From Phylloscopus collybita (lineage: Eukaryota; Chordata; Aves; Passeriformes; Phylloscopidae): 64,000 bases of DNA. Numbering within the stretch: the first letter of the stretch is position 1; the number at the start of each line of letters is the position of its first letter. The translations under genes were made by a program, and so were the position numbers. Where the stretch lies: positions 62,001-126,000 of the forward strand of contig JAJNNQ010000129.1 of assembly GCA_027886175.1 (NCBI GenBank), written 5' to 3'. A model generated the notes under the pieces. That model was not told the origin of the DNA. It saw only the letters and a program-made list of their open reading frames with translations, and ran no database searches. Of this stretch, positions 13,357 through 24,290 are shown in pieces.

Positions 13357-14720
13357 TCTCCACACCACGTTCCCGATGTCAGGTTTTAGTAGGCCATTGA
13401 CAGTACACGGGCAGAAAAACTTCCGTCTGGTGGTTGATTGCATCGGGAAGATATCCACATTTGTATGGAATTTCAGCAGATAGGAGCCCAGTGGCAGGCA
13501 GACAGCATTAGACACGAACGGTGGCCCTTTTCCATGGGAAAACAAAGTCTCCAACCCAGGCTCCTGATGTCAGTTTGTAGGAGGCCTTTGGCACTACAAG
13601 GGCAGACAAACTTCCATCTAGTGGTGGATCGCACCTCGTAGATGTCCTTATTTGTATGGAATTTTAGTGGTATTTTAGTACTCAGAAGCCCAGTTGCAGA
13701 CAGAGAGCATTAAACATGAACGGTGGGCCTTTTCCATAGGAAACCAAAGTCTCCACGCCAGCTTCCGAATGTCAGTATAAAGGAGGCCTTTGGCACTGCA
13801 AGAGCAGACAAACTTCCATCTGGTGGCATATTGCATCTGGGAGATATCCTCATTTGTATGGAACTTCAGCAGTCATAACCACAGTGCCAGGCAGACAGCA
13901 TTAAACAGGAACGGTGGTCCTTTTCCATGGGAAACCAAAGTCTCCACCCTAGGTTTCTGATGGCAGTTTGTAGGAGGCCTTTGGAAACATAAGGGCAGAG
14001 AAACTTCCATCTGGTGTTAGTTTGCACCTGGGAGATATTCGCATTTGTATGGAATTTTAGTGGAATTTTAGTAGGCAGAATCCCAGCGGCAGGCAGACAG
14101 AATTAGACATGAATAGTGGCCCATTTCCATGGGAAACCAAAGTCTCCACCCCAGGTTCCTGATGTCATTTTCTAGGAGGCCTCTGGCACTACAAGACGAG
14201 ACAAACTTCCAACTGGTGGCATATTGCATCTGGGAGATATCCTCATTTGTATGTAATTTTAGTAGCCATAAGCCCAGTGGCAGGCAGACAGCATTAGACA
14301 GGAACCGTGGCCCTTTGCCATGGGAAACCAAAGTCTCTGCCCCAGCTTCTTGATGTCAATTTGTAGGAAGCCTTTTGCTCTACAGGGGGAGACAAACTTC
14401 CATTTGGTGGTAGATTGCACGTGAGAGACATCTTCAATGGTATAGAATTTTATTGGAATTTTAATAGGCGGAAGCACAGTGGCAGGCAGACAGCAATAGA
14501 CACGAACAATGGCCCATTTTTATGGGAAACCAAAGTCTCCACCCCACGTTCCTGATGTCCGTTTCTAGGAGGCCTTTGACACTACAAAGGCAGACAAAGT
14601 TCCGTCTGGTGGTTGATTGTATTGAGGAGATATCCTCATTTGTATGGAATTTCAGATGGCAGAAGCCCAGTGGCAGGCAGACAGCATTAGACACGAACAA
14701 TGGACCTTTTCCATGGGAAA
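13357..14720 (+). repeat. Rearranged satellite junction block
   Basis: About seven monomers that do not continue the 4,487-bp HOR. Taken with the preceding ~900 bp, the stretch 12,560-14,477 is a co-linear inverted match to 39,068-41,001 in the right-hand HOR: coordinates sum to 53,557 at many landmarks. It therefore looks like a piece of the 9.2-kb unit joined to the 4.5-kb array. From about 14,500 the sequence passes through further monomers before rejoining the L-type order near 14,730. No non-satellite DNA is seen. Confidence 0.8.
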
Positions 14721-16948
14721 CCAAAGTCTCCAAGCCACGTTCCTGATGTCAGGTTTTAGGAGGCCTTTGGCAGTACAAGGGCAAACAAACTTCCGTCTGG
14801 TGGCTGATTGCATCGGGGAGATATCCTCATTTGTATGGAATTTCAGCAGGTAAAAGCCCAGTGGCAGGCAGACAGCATAGGACACGAACGGTGGCCCTTT
14901 TCCATGGGAAAACAAAGTCTCCAACCCAGGCTCCTGATGTCAGTTTGTAGGAGGCCTTTGGCATAAAAAGGGCAGACAAACTTCCATCTGGTGGGAAATT
15001 GCATTTGGGAGATATCCTCATTTGTAGGGAATTTTGGTAGGCTTGTGCCCACTGGCAGGCAGACAGCATTAGACACGAACAGTGGCCCCTTTCCATGGAA
15101 AAACAAATTATCCATCCTATGTCCCTGATGTCAGTTTTTAGGAGGCTTTTGGCACTGCAAGGGCTGACAAACTTCCACCTGGCGGTAGATTGCACCTGGG
15201 AGATAACCTCATTTTTATGGAATTTTAGTGGTATTTTAGTACTCAGAAGCCCAATGGCAGACAGACAGCATTAAACATGAATGGTGGGCCTTTTCTATAG
15301 GAAACCAAAGTCTCCAGGTGAGGTTCCGAATGTCAGTTTGAAGGAGGCCTTTGGCACTGCAAGAGCAGACAAATTTCCATCTGGTGGCATATTGCGTCTG
15401 GGAGATATCCTCATTTGTATGTAATTTCAGTAGTCATAAGTCAGTGGCAAGGAGACAGCATTAAACACCAAGGGTGGCCCTTTTCCATGGGAAACCAAAG
15501 CGTCCTCTCCAGGTTCCTGATGTCAGTTTGTAGGAGGCCGTTGCATTACAAGGGCAGACAAACTTTCAACTGGTGGTAGACTCCATCTGGGAGATATCCT
15601 CATTTTTATGGAATTTTACTAGGCATACGCCCAGTGGCAGGCACATAGCATTAGACAAAAAGGGTGGCCCATTTCCATGGGAAAACAAAGTCTCCACCGC
15701 ACGTTCCTGATGTCAATTTTTAGGAGGCCTTGGCACTTCAAGGGCAGACAAACTGCCACATGGTGGTAGATTGCACCTGGGACTTATCAGCATTTGTATG
15801 GAACTGCAGCAGTCATAACCACAGTGCCAGGCAGACAGCATTAGACACGAACGGTGGCCCTTTTCCATGGGAAACCAAAGTCTACGCCCCAGGTTCCTGA
15901 TGTTAATTTGTAGGAAGCCTTTAACACTACAAGGGCAGACAAACTTCCATCTGGTGGTAGATTGCACCTGGGAGGTATCCTCATTTGTATGGAATTTTAG
16001 TGGAATTTTAGTAGGCATAAGCCCAGTATCTGGCAGACAGCATTACACACGAACAGTGGCCCTTTTCCATGGGAAACCAAAATCTCCACCCCATGTTGCT
16101 GATGTCACTTTGTAGGAGACGTTTTCCAATATAAGGGCAGAGAAACTTCCATCTGGTTGTAGATTGCACCTGGGAGATATCCTCATTTTTATGGAGTTTT
16201 AGTGGAATTTTAGTAGGAAGAAACCCCGTGGCAGGCAGACAGCATTAGACAAGAAAAATGGCCCATTTGATGGAAAACCAAAGTCTCCACCCCTCGTTCC
16301 TGATGTCCATTTCTAGGAGGCCTTTGGCACTACAAGGGCAGACAAACTTCCGTCTGGTGGTTGATTGCATCGTTGAGATATCCTCATTTTTATGGAATTT
16401 CATCAGGTAGAAGCCCAGTGGCAGGCAGACAGCATTAGAGAGGAACGGTGGCCCTTTTCCATGGGAAAACAAAGTCTCCAACCAGGCTCCTGATGTCAGT
16501 TTTTAGTAGGCCTTTGGCATTAAAAGGGCAGACAAACTTCCATCTGGTGGGAAATTTTGTTAGGGAGATATCCTCATTTGTATGTAATTTCAGTAGTCAT
16601 AAGCCCAGTGGCAAGGAGACAGCATTAAACAACAAGGGTGCCCCTTTTCCATGGGAAACCAAAGCCTCCTTTCCAGAATCCTGATGTCAGTTTGTAGGAG
16701 GCCTTTGGCATTACAAGGGCAGACAAACTTTCATCTGGTGGTAGACTCTATCTGGGAGATATCCTCATTTGTACGGGATTTTACTAGGCATAATCCCAGT
16801 GGCAGTCACATAGCATTAGACACAAACGGTGGCCCATTTCCATGGGAAAACAAAGTCTCCACCCCACGATCCTGATGTCAATTTGTAGAAGGCGTTTGGA
16901 ACTACAAGGGCAGAAAAACTTCCATCTGGTGGTAGATTGCACCTGGGA
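14721..16948 (+). repeat. Partial fourth L-type higher-order repeat, one monomer deleted
   Basis: From about 14,734 this is co-linear with L1 at an offset of +13,057 (L1 1,677, 2,656, 2,810 and 3,188 recur at 14,734, 15,713, 15,867 and 16,245). Between about 16,440 and 16,650 the offset drops to +12,867, showing loss of about 190 bp, one monomer. The match ends in the conserved GATATCCTCATTTG region near 16,950, where the inverted-repeat arm begins. Confidence 0.85.
15867..16068 (+). repeat. Representative long-class monomer (202 bp)
   Basis: The CATGGG cores at 15,867 and 16,069 are 202 bp apart. The extra 11 bp are a direct duplication in the A/T-rich tail: GGAATTTTAGT occurs twice (about 15,990-16,012) where short monomers have a single GGAATTTCAGC. 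Nine of the 23 monomers of the 4,487-bp HOR carry this or a decayed version (for example near 400, 790, 990, 1,390, 2,160, 2,930, 3,140 and 4,100). The class is therefore an ancient and useful subfamily marker. Confidence 0.88.
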
Positions 16949-19900
16949 GATATCCTCATTTGTATGTAATTTTAGTAGGCGTAAGCCCAGTGGCAGGCAG
17001 ACAGCATTAGACAGGAACCGTGGCCCTTTGCCATGGGAAACCAAAGTCTCCACCCCAGCTTCTTGATGTCAATTTGTAGGAAGCCTTTTGCTCTACAGGG
17101 GGAGACAAACTTCCATTTGGTGGTAGATTGCACGTGAGAGACATCTTCAATGGTATAGAATTTTATTGGAATTTTAATAGGCAGAAGCCTTGTGGCAGGC
17201 AAACATCATTAGACACGAACGCTGTCCCATTTCCATGGGAAACCAAAGTCTCCACTCCAGGTTCCTGATGTCAGTTTGTAGGAGGCCTTTGGCACTACAA
17301 GGGCAGACAAAGTTCCGTCTGGTGGTTGATTGCATTGAGGAGATATCCTCATTTGTATGGAATTTCAGCAGGCAGAAGATCAGTGGCAGGCAGACAGCAT
17401 AGGACACGAACGGTGGACCTTTTTCATGGGAAACCGGAGTCTCCACCCCACGTTCCTGATGTCAGTTTTTAGGAGGCCTTTGGCACTACAAGGGCAAACA
17501 AACTTCGAACTGGTGGTAGATTCCATCTGGGAGATATCCTCATTTGTGAGGAATTTCAGCAGGCGTAACCCAGTGGCAGGCAGACAGCATTAGACAAGAA
17601 TGGTTGCCCTTTTCCATGGAAAAACCAATTATGCATCCTATGTTCCTGATATCAGTTTTTAGGAGGCCACTGGCGCTACACTGGCAGACAAATTTCCATC
17701 TGGCGGTAGATTGCACCTCGGAGATGTCCTCATTTGTACGGAATTTTAGTGGTATTTTAGTACTCAGAAGCCCAGTGGCAGACAGACAGCATTAAACATA
17801 AACGGTGGGCCTTTTCCATAGGAAACCGAAGTCTCCACGCCAGGTTCCGAATGTCAGTTTGAAGGAGGCCTTTGGCACTGCAAGAGCAGACAAACTTCCA
17901 TCTGGTGGCATATTGCATCTGGGAGATATCCTCATTTGTATGTAATTTTAGTAGCCATGATCCCAGTGGCAAGCAGACAGCATTAGACACGAACGGTGGC
18001 CCTTTTCCATGGGAAACCAAAGTCTCAACCCCAGGTTCCTGATGTCAGTTTGAAGGAGGCCTTTGGCAGTACAAAGGCAGACCACGTTCCGTCTGGTGGT
18101 TGATTGCATCGAGGAGATATCCTCATTTCTATGGAATTTCAACAGGCAGAAGCTCAGTGGCAGGCAGACAGCATTAGACACGAACAGTGGAACTTTTCAA
18201 ATGGAAACCAAAGTCTCCACCTCACGTTCCTGATGTCAGTTTGTAGGAGGCCTTTGGAACTACAAGGGCAGACAAACTTCCGTCAGGTGGTAAATTGCAC
18301 CTGGGAGATATCCTCATTTGTAGAGAATTTTATTGGAATTCTAGTAGGCATAAGCCAAGTGGCTGGCAGAGAGCATTAGACACAAACGGTGGCCCATTTC
18401 CTTGGGAAACCAAAGTCTCCATCTCACGTTCCTGATGTCAGTTTGTAGGAGGCCTTTGGTACTACAAGGGCAGACATACTTCTCTCTTGTGGTTGATTGC
18501 ATCGCAGAGATATCCTCATTTTTATGGAACTTCAGCAGTCATAACCACTGTACCAGGCAGACAGCATTAGACAGGAACAGTGGTCTTTTTCCATGGGAAA
18601 CCAAAGTCTCCACACTACGTTCCCGATATTAGGTTTTAGGAGGTCTTTTGCAGTACATGGGAAGACAAACTTCCGTCTGTTGGTTTATTTCATCGGGGAG
18701 ATATCCTCATTTGTATGGAATTTCAGCAGGCAGAAGCCCAGTGGCAGGCAGAGAGCATTAGACACAAACGGTGGCCCTTTTCCATGGGAAACCGAAGTCT
18801 CCAACCCAGGCTTCTGATGTCGGTTTTCAGGAGGCCTTTGGCATTAAAAGTGTAGACAAACATCCATCTGGTGGGAAATTGCATTTGGGAGATATCCTCA
18901 TACGTATGGAATTTTAGTAGGCATATACCCACTGGCAGGCAGCAGCATTAGACATGAACAATGGGCCTTTTCCATGGAAAAACAAATTATCCATCCTCAC
19001 GTTCCTGATGTCATGTTTTAGGAGGCCTTTGGCACTACAAGAGCAGACAAATTTCCACGTGGTGGTAGATTGCACCTGAGAGATATTCTCATTTGTAAAG
19101 AATTTTAGACGAATTTTAGTACGCAGATTCCAAGCGGCAGGCAGACAGAATTAGACATGAATAGTGGCCCTTTTCCAGGGGAAATGAAAGTCTGCAGGCC
19201 AGGTTCCGGATGTCAGTTTTTAGGAGGCCTTTTGCACTACAAGAACAGACAAACTTCCAACTGGTGGCATATTGCATCTGGGAGATATCCTCATTTGTAT
19301 GTAATTTCTGTAGCCATAAGCCCAGTGGCCGGGCGACAGCATTAGACACGAACGGTGGCCCTTTTCCATGGGAAACCGAATTCTCCACTCCAGGCTCCTG
19401 ATGTCTATTTGTAGGAGGCCTTTGGCACTACAGGGGCAGACAAACTTCCGTCAGGTGGTTGATTGCATCGGAGAGATTTCCCAATTTCTTTGGAATTTCA
19501 GCAGGCAGAAGCCCAGTGGCAGGCAGACAGCATTAGACATGAACGCTGGCCCTTTTCCATGGGAAAACAAAGTCTCCACCCCTGATTCCTGATGTCAGTT
19601 TTTTAGGAGGGCTTTGGTACTACAAGGGCAGAGAATCTTCTATCTGGTTGTAGATTGCACCTGGGAGATATCCTCATTTCTATGGAATTTTAGTGGAATT
19701 TTAATAGGAAGAAGCCCAGTGGCAAGCAGACAGCATTACACACGAACGGTGGCCCATTTGTATGGGAAACCAAAGTGGCCACTCCCGGTTCCTGATGTCA
19801 GTTTTTAGGAGGCCTTTGCCACTACAAGGGCAGGCAAACTTCCATCTGGTGGTAAATTGCATCTGCGAGATATGCTCATTTGTATGGAGATTTAGCAGGC

Positions 19901-19973
19901 ATATGCCCAGTGGCAGGCACACAGCATTAGGCATGAACAGTGCCCTATTCCACGGGAAACCAAATTATACATC

Positions 19974-19979
19974 CTACGT
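19974..19979 (+). repeat. Target-site duplication, left side of LTR (CTACGT)
   Basis: CTACGT directly precedes the TGTGGAGAG start of the LTR and is repeated directly after its CAACA end at 20,348-20,353. Six-base duplications are characteristic of avian sarcoma/leukosis-type (alpharetrovirus) integrase. The unoccupied duplicate at 21,526-21,531 reads CCACGT. Confidence 0.9.
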
Positions 19980-20166
19980 TGTGGAGAGAATGTGAATTGG
20001 AAGGGACAGACTGCGTTTGCGGAAGACGAATCGGGTTGTAACGCGAAGCAGGGCCAGGCACATCCCTCTCCAGAGATAACCTTTATCTCAAGGTCACAGA
20101 CCCCTCTCTCTTTCCTTGCATACCAGTACTTTTCCACTACCCTTAAGAAACTAGTAAGACCCCCTA

Positions 20167-20172
20167 TGACGT
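20167..20172 (+). promoter_or_regulatory. CRE-like TGACGT element in LTR U3
   Basis: TGACGT within TATGACGTAGCG, about 20 bp upstream of the TATA-like TTAAA. The position fits an upstream promoter element in U3. It is a motif match only; activity is unknown and the element sits in satellite DNA. Confidence 0.4.
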
Positions 20173-20191
20173 AGCGAAACCCAGAAGGTAC

Positions 20192-20197
20192 TTAAAC
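20192..20197 (+). promoter_or_regulatory. TATA-like box of the LTR
   Basis: TTAAAC within GTACTTAAACCCTG, about 20 bp before the AATAAA signal. In avian leukosis-type LTRs the TATA-like box and the poly(A) signal are both in late U3 just before a very short R, and this layout is the same. Confidence 0.5.
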
Positions 20198-20211
20198 CCT
20201 GTGTTTTAGAT

Positions 20212-20217
20212 AATAAA
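20212..20217 (+). promoter_or_regulatory. LTR polyadenylation signal AATAAA
   Basis: AATAAA followed directly by CGC. It gives the transcriptional orientation of the element as + in this copy, and the mirrored copy has TTTATT at 27,656-27,661. The downstream CACATTGGTGT and GT-rich GGTGGTCGTGTC segments would suit R/U5 and a downstream processing element. Confidence 0.7.
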
Positions 20218-20347
20218 CGCTTTTGACCAAACACATCACATTGGTGTTAACTGAGTCATTTGCCCGAACCCCACGCTCGCAGCTCGTGGTGGTCGTGTCT
20301 TCAATTAAACCCAGGCCACCAAGGCGATGGCTGAATAAGCCGCAACA

Positions 20348-20353
20348 CTACGT
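20348..20353 (+). repeat. Target-site duplication, right side of LTR (CTACGT)
   Basis: Exact second copy of CTACGT, followed by the resumed satellite TTAAGAAG. An intact duplication shows that the element integrated once and was not later truncated. Confidence 0.9.
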
Positions 20354-20800
20354 TTAAGAAGAGAGTTTATAGGAGCCCTTTGGCACTACAAGGGCAGAGA
20401 AACTTCAAACCGGGAGTAGATTGCACCTGCGAGATATTCTCAATTTTATAGAATTTTAGAGGAATTTCAGTCCGCCGAATCCCACCGGCAGGCACACAGA
20501 ATTAGACATGAATAGCGGCCTTTTCCAGGGGAAACCAAAGTCTCCAGGCCAGGTTCCTGATGTCAGCTTTTAGGAGGCCTTTTGCACTACAAGAACAGAC
20601 AAACTTCCGACTGGTGGCATATTGCATCTTGGAGATATCCTCATTTGTATGGAATTATAGTGGAATTAAAGTAGGCAGAAGCCCAGTGGCAAGTAGACAG
20701 CATTAAACACCAACGGTGGCCCATTTCCATGGGAAACCAAAGTCTCCACCCCACGTTCATGATGTCCATTTCTAGGAGGCCTTTGGAACTACAAGAGCAG

Positions 20801-21925
20801 ACAAACTTCCAACTGGTGGCATATTGCATCTGGGAGATATCCTCATTTGTATGTAATTTCTGTAGCCATAAGCCCAGTGGCCGGCAGACAGCATTAGACA
20901 CGAACGGTGGCCCTTTTCCATGGGAAACCGAATTCTCCACTCCAGGCTCCTGATGTCAATTTGTAGGAGGCCTTTGGCACTACAGGGGCAGACAAACTTC
21001 CATCAACTGGTTGATTGCATCGGAGAGATTTCCAAATATTTTTGGAATTTCAGCAGGCAGAAGCCCAGTGGCAGGCAGACAGCATTAGACATGAACGCTG
21101 GCCCTTTTCCATGGGAAAACAAAGTCTCCACCCCTGGTTCCTGATGTCAGTTTTTTAGGAGGGCTTTGGTACTACAAGGGCAGAGAATCTTCCATCTGGT
21201 TGTGGATTGCACCTGGGAGATATCCTCATTTCTATGGAATTTTAGTGGAATTTTAATAGGAAGAAGCCCAGTGGCAAGCAGACAGCATTACACACGAACG
21301 GTGGCCCATTTTCATGGGAAACCTAAGTCGCCACTCCCGGTTCCTGATGTCAGTTTTTAGGAGGTTTTTGCCACTACAAGGGCAGGCAAACTTCCATCTG
21401 GTGGTAAATTGCATCTGCGAGATATCCTCATTTGTATGGAATTTCAGCAGGCATACGCCCAGTGGCAGGCACACAGCATTAGGCATGAACAGTGCCCTAT
21501 TCCACGGGAAACCAAATTATACATCCCACGTTTAAGAAGTGAGTTTATAGGAGGCCTTTGGCACTACAAGGGCAGAGAAACTTCAAACCGGGAGTAGATT
21601 GCACCTGCAAGATATTCTCAATTTTATAGAATTTTAGAGGAATTTCAGTACGCCAAATCCCACCGGCAGGCACACAGAATTATACATGAGTAGTGGCCTT
21701 TTCCAGGGGAAACCAAAGCCTCCAGGCCAGGTTCCTGATGTCTGTTTTTAGGAGGCCTTTTGCACTACAAGAACAGTCAACCTTCCGACTGGTGGCGTAT
21801 TGCATCTTGTAGATATCCTCATTTGTATGGAATTCTAGTGCAATCACAGTAGGCAGAAGCCCAGTGACAAGTAGACAGTATTAAACACCAACGGTGGCCC
21901 ATTTCCATGGGAAACCAAAGTCTCC
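20801..21925 (+). repeat. Six-monomer tandem duplication, empty-site copy
   Basis: Matches the preceding copy at +1,552 before the LTR site and +1,178 after it, continuing to about 21,925 (matching about 20,747) where CTCCCCAGGTTCC leaves the alignment. It shares private oddities with the occupied copy, such as AAACTTCAAACCGGGAGTAG and TTTTCCAGGGGAAACC. The difference in offsets, 374 bp, equals 368 + 6. Confidence 0.85.
21526..21531 (+). other. Empty (pre-integration) paralogous LTR target site
   Basis: The sequence runs ACATCCCACGTTTAAGAAG without interruption. In the occupied copy the same flanks read ACATCCTACGT, then the LTR, then CTACGTTTAAGAAG. The site differs at one base (C/T) and contains one copy of the six-base target, as an unoccupied site should. 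Confidence 0.9.
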
Positions 21926-24281
21926 TCCCCAGGTTCCTGATGTCAATTTGTAGGAAGCCTTTGGCTCTACAGGGGGAGACAAACTTCCATCTGGTGGTAG
22001 ATTGCACCTGGGAGACATCCTCATTTGTAAGGAATTTTAGTGGGATTTTAATAGGCAGAAGCCTAGTGGCAGGAACACATCATTAGACACGAACGCTGGC
22101 CAATTTCCATGGGAAACCAAAGTCTCCACTCCAGGTTCCTGGTGTCAGTTTGTAGGAGGCCTTTGGAACTACAAGGGCAGATAAACTTCCAACGGGTGGT
22201 AGATTCCATCTGGGAGATATCCTCTTTTCTCTGGAATTTCAGCAGGCATAAGCCCAGTGGCAGACAGACAGCATTAGACAGGAACGGTGGCCCTTTTCCA
22301 TAGAAAACCAAAGTCTCCACCCCACGTTACTGATGTCAATTTGCAGGAGGCCTTTGGCACTACAAGGGCTACATACTTCCATCTCGTTGTATATTCCATC
22401 AGGGAGATATCCTTCTTTGTATGGAATTTTACTGGAATTTTAGTATGCAGAAGCCGAGTAGCCAGCAAACAGCATCAGACAAGAACGGTGGCCCATTTCC
22501 TTGGGAAATAAAAGTCTCCACCCCACATTCCTGATGTCCGTTTGTAGGAGGCCTTTGGCACTACAAGGCCAGGAAAATTTCCAACTGGTGGTAGATTGCA
22601 TCTGGGGGACATCCTCATTTGTATGCAATTTTAGCTGCCATAAGCCCAGTGGCAGGCAGACAGCATTAGATTTGAACGGTGGCCCTTTTCCATGGGAAAC
22701 CAAAGTCTCCACCTCACGTTCCTGATGAAAATTTGTAGGAGGCCTTTGGAATTACACGGGAAGACAAACTTCCATCTGGTAGTAGATTGTTCCTGGGAGA
22801 TATCCTCATTTCTATGCAATTTTAGAAGGCAGAACCACAGTGGCAGGTAGACTGCATTAGACACGAGCAGTGGCCCTTTTCCATGGGAAACCAATGTCTT
22901 CACTCCAGGTTCCTGATGTCTGTGTGTTGGAGGCCTTAACACTGCAAGGGCAGACAAACATCCAAGTCGTGGTGGATTCTATCTGGGAGATATCCCCATT
23001 TGTATGGAATTTAAGACGGCATAAGCCCAGTGGTTGGCAGACAGCATTAGACAAAAACGGTGGCATTTTTCCATGGTAAACCAAAGTCTCCACCTCACGT
23101 TCCTGATGTCAGTTTGTAAGAGGCCTTAGGCACTACAAAGGCAAAGGAAAATTCATCTGGTGGTAGATTGCACCAGGGAGGGAGATATCCTCATTTGAAT
23201 GGAATTTTAGTGGAATTTTAGTCGGCAGAATCCGAAAAGTCGCCAGATAGCATTAGACAAGAACGGTGGCCCTTTTCCATGGGAAACCAAAGTCTCCATC
23301 TCACGTTCCTGATGTCAGTTTGTAGGATGCCTTTGGCACTACAAAGGCAGATAAACTTCCATCTGGTGGTAGATTCCATCTGGGAGATATCCTCATTTTT
23401 GTGGAATTTCAGCAGGCATGAGCCTAGTTCCAGGCAGACTGCATTAGACACTAACGGTGACCCTTTTCAATGGGACACCAAAGTCTCCACCTCACGTTCC
23501 TTATGTCAGTTTATAGGAGGCCTTTGGAACTACAAGGGCACACAAACTTCCATCTCTTGGGAGAATGCAACTGCGAGATATCCTCATTTGCATGGAATTT
23601 AAGTGGAATTCTTGTGGGCAGAATCCCAGCGGCAGATAGCGAGCATTAGAAACGAACGGTGGCCCTTTTCCATGGAAAACCAAAGTCTCCACCCCACATT
23701 CCTGATGTAAATTTATACGAGGCTTTTGGCACGATAAGGGCAGACAAACTTCCAACTGGTGGTAGATTGCACGTGAGAGATATCTTCATTTGCATGGAAT
23801 TTTAGTGGAGTTTTAGAAGGCAGAATCCCAATGATCGGCAGAGAGCATAAAACACAAACGGTGTCCCTTTTCCATCAGACACGAAGGTCTCTACCCCAGT
23901 CTCCTGATGTCAGTTTCTGGGAAGCTTTTGGCACTACAAGGCTAGAAAACCTTCCACCTGGTAGTAGAGTGCATCTGGGAGATATCCTCATTTGTATGCA
24001 ATTTTAGCAGGCAGAAGCCCAGTGGCAGGCAGACAGCATTAGACAGAAACAGTGGCCATTTTCCATGGGAAACCAAAGTCTCCACCTCACATTCCTGATG
24101 TCAATTTGTAGGAGGCCTTTGGCATTACAAGGGCAAACAAAACTCCATCTCGTGGGAGAATGCAACTGCGAGATATCCTCATTTGCATGGAATTTAAGTG
24201 GAATTCTTGTGGGCAGGATCCCAGCGGCAGGTAGAGAGCATTAGACACGAACGGTGGCTCTTTTCCATGGGACACCAAAGC
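21926..24281 (+). repeat. Diverged forward-oriented satellite monomers
   Basis: About 12 monomers more diverged from each other and from both HORs, with no counterpart elsewhere in the window. A 595-bp internal tandem duplication (three monomers, one short and two long) is visible: GAGAATGCAACTGCGAGATA begins at 23,561 and again at 24,156. Unusual variants include CATCAGACAAG near 22,475, TGTGTGTTGGAGG near 22,921 and an extra GGGAG near 23,175. No gene or other element is seen. Confidence 0.8.
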
Positions 24282-24290
24282 AGGGTTATG
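24276..24290. other. Orientation switch 1 (inversion breakpoint in satellite)
   Basis: The forward monomer runs GGTGGCTCTTTTCCATGGG then ACACCAAAG and stops at about 24,280. The next bases, CAGGGTTATGCCTGC, are the reverse-complement orientation (compare the normal reverse path CACTGGGGTTATGCC). The joined pieces are from different phases of the monomer and are not mirror images. This is an inversion or recombination breakpoint rather than the tip of a hairpin. Confidence 0.9.

Larger units (their letters stand above)
19980..20347 (+). mobile_element. Solo LTR of an alpharetrovirus-like endogenous retrovirus
   Basis: A 368-bp non-satellite insertion starting TGTGGAGAG, ending GCCGCAACA, and flanked by CTACGT on both sides. 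Seen inside: a TGACGT element (20,167), a TTAAA TATA-like box (about 20,192), AATAAACGC (20,212) and CACATTGGTGT (20,237-20,247). The last two occur in the same order and spacing zone at the U3/R/U5 border of avian leukosis-type LTRs as I recall them. No primer-binding site, gag, pol or env sequence follows, so this is a solo LTR left by LTR-LTR recombination. The unoccupied duplicate of the locus lacks exactly LTR plus one duplication. The specific avian family (ALV-, EAV- or another lineage) cannot be named without a database. Confidence 0.88.
19250..20800 (+). repeat. Six-monomer tandem duplication, LTR-occupied copy
   Basis: Landmarks at 19,368, 19,614, 19,701 and 19,762 recur at exactly +1,552 (20,920, 21,166, 21,253 and 21,314). 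Downstream of the LTR the offset falls to +1,178. The underlying unit is therefore about 1,178 bp (six monomers, three of them long class), and this copy is enlarged by the LTR plus one target duplication. The ends are approximate because the copies abut. Confidence 0.85.
16949..20935 (+). repeat. Left arm of ~4-kb inverted repeat
   Basis: Satellite plus solo LTR whose reverse complement lies at 26,938-30,916. Coordinates sum to 47,866 in the outer part and to 47,873-47,874 in the inner part. The shift reflects an 8-bp deletion in the right arm near 30,013 (AAACTGACA reduced) plus single-base changes. Over the LTR the arms differ at 3 of 368 sites. The outer boundary is placed where the left side becomes L-type HOR and the right side continues as the 9.2-kb HOR. 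The inner boundary is near 20,935, where the left has TCCAGGCTCCTG and the right has unrelated monomer sequence. Confidence 0.9.
1..24281 (+). repeat. Satellite domain A (forward-oriented ~191/202-bp tandem monomers)
   Basis: About 120 head-to-tail monomers, all in one orientation. Recognisable blocks recur in each: GGCAGGCAGACAGCATTAGA, then TTTCCATGGGAAACCAAAG, then GTAGGAGGCCTTTGG, then CTTCCATCTGGTGGTAGATT, then GAGATATCCTCATTTGTATG. Neighbouring CCATGGG cores are spaced 191 bp (476 to 667; 20,729 to 20,920) or 202 bp (15,867 to 16,069). Nearly every monomer keeps CCATGG, AGGCCT and GATATC. The domain ends where the orientation flips at about 24,281. A 368-bp solo LTR interrupts it. It resembles avian heterochromatic satellites in unit length only; I do not recognise the family by sequence. 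Strand is given as + by convention. Confidence 0.97.

Noticed and set aside
19992..20174. Short open frames within the LTR on both strands
   Set aside because: LTR U3 sequence with no retroviral protein similarity that I can see; the element is a solo LTR without internal coding region.
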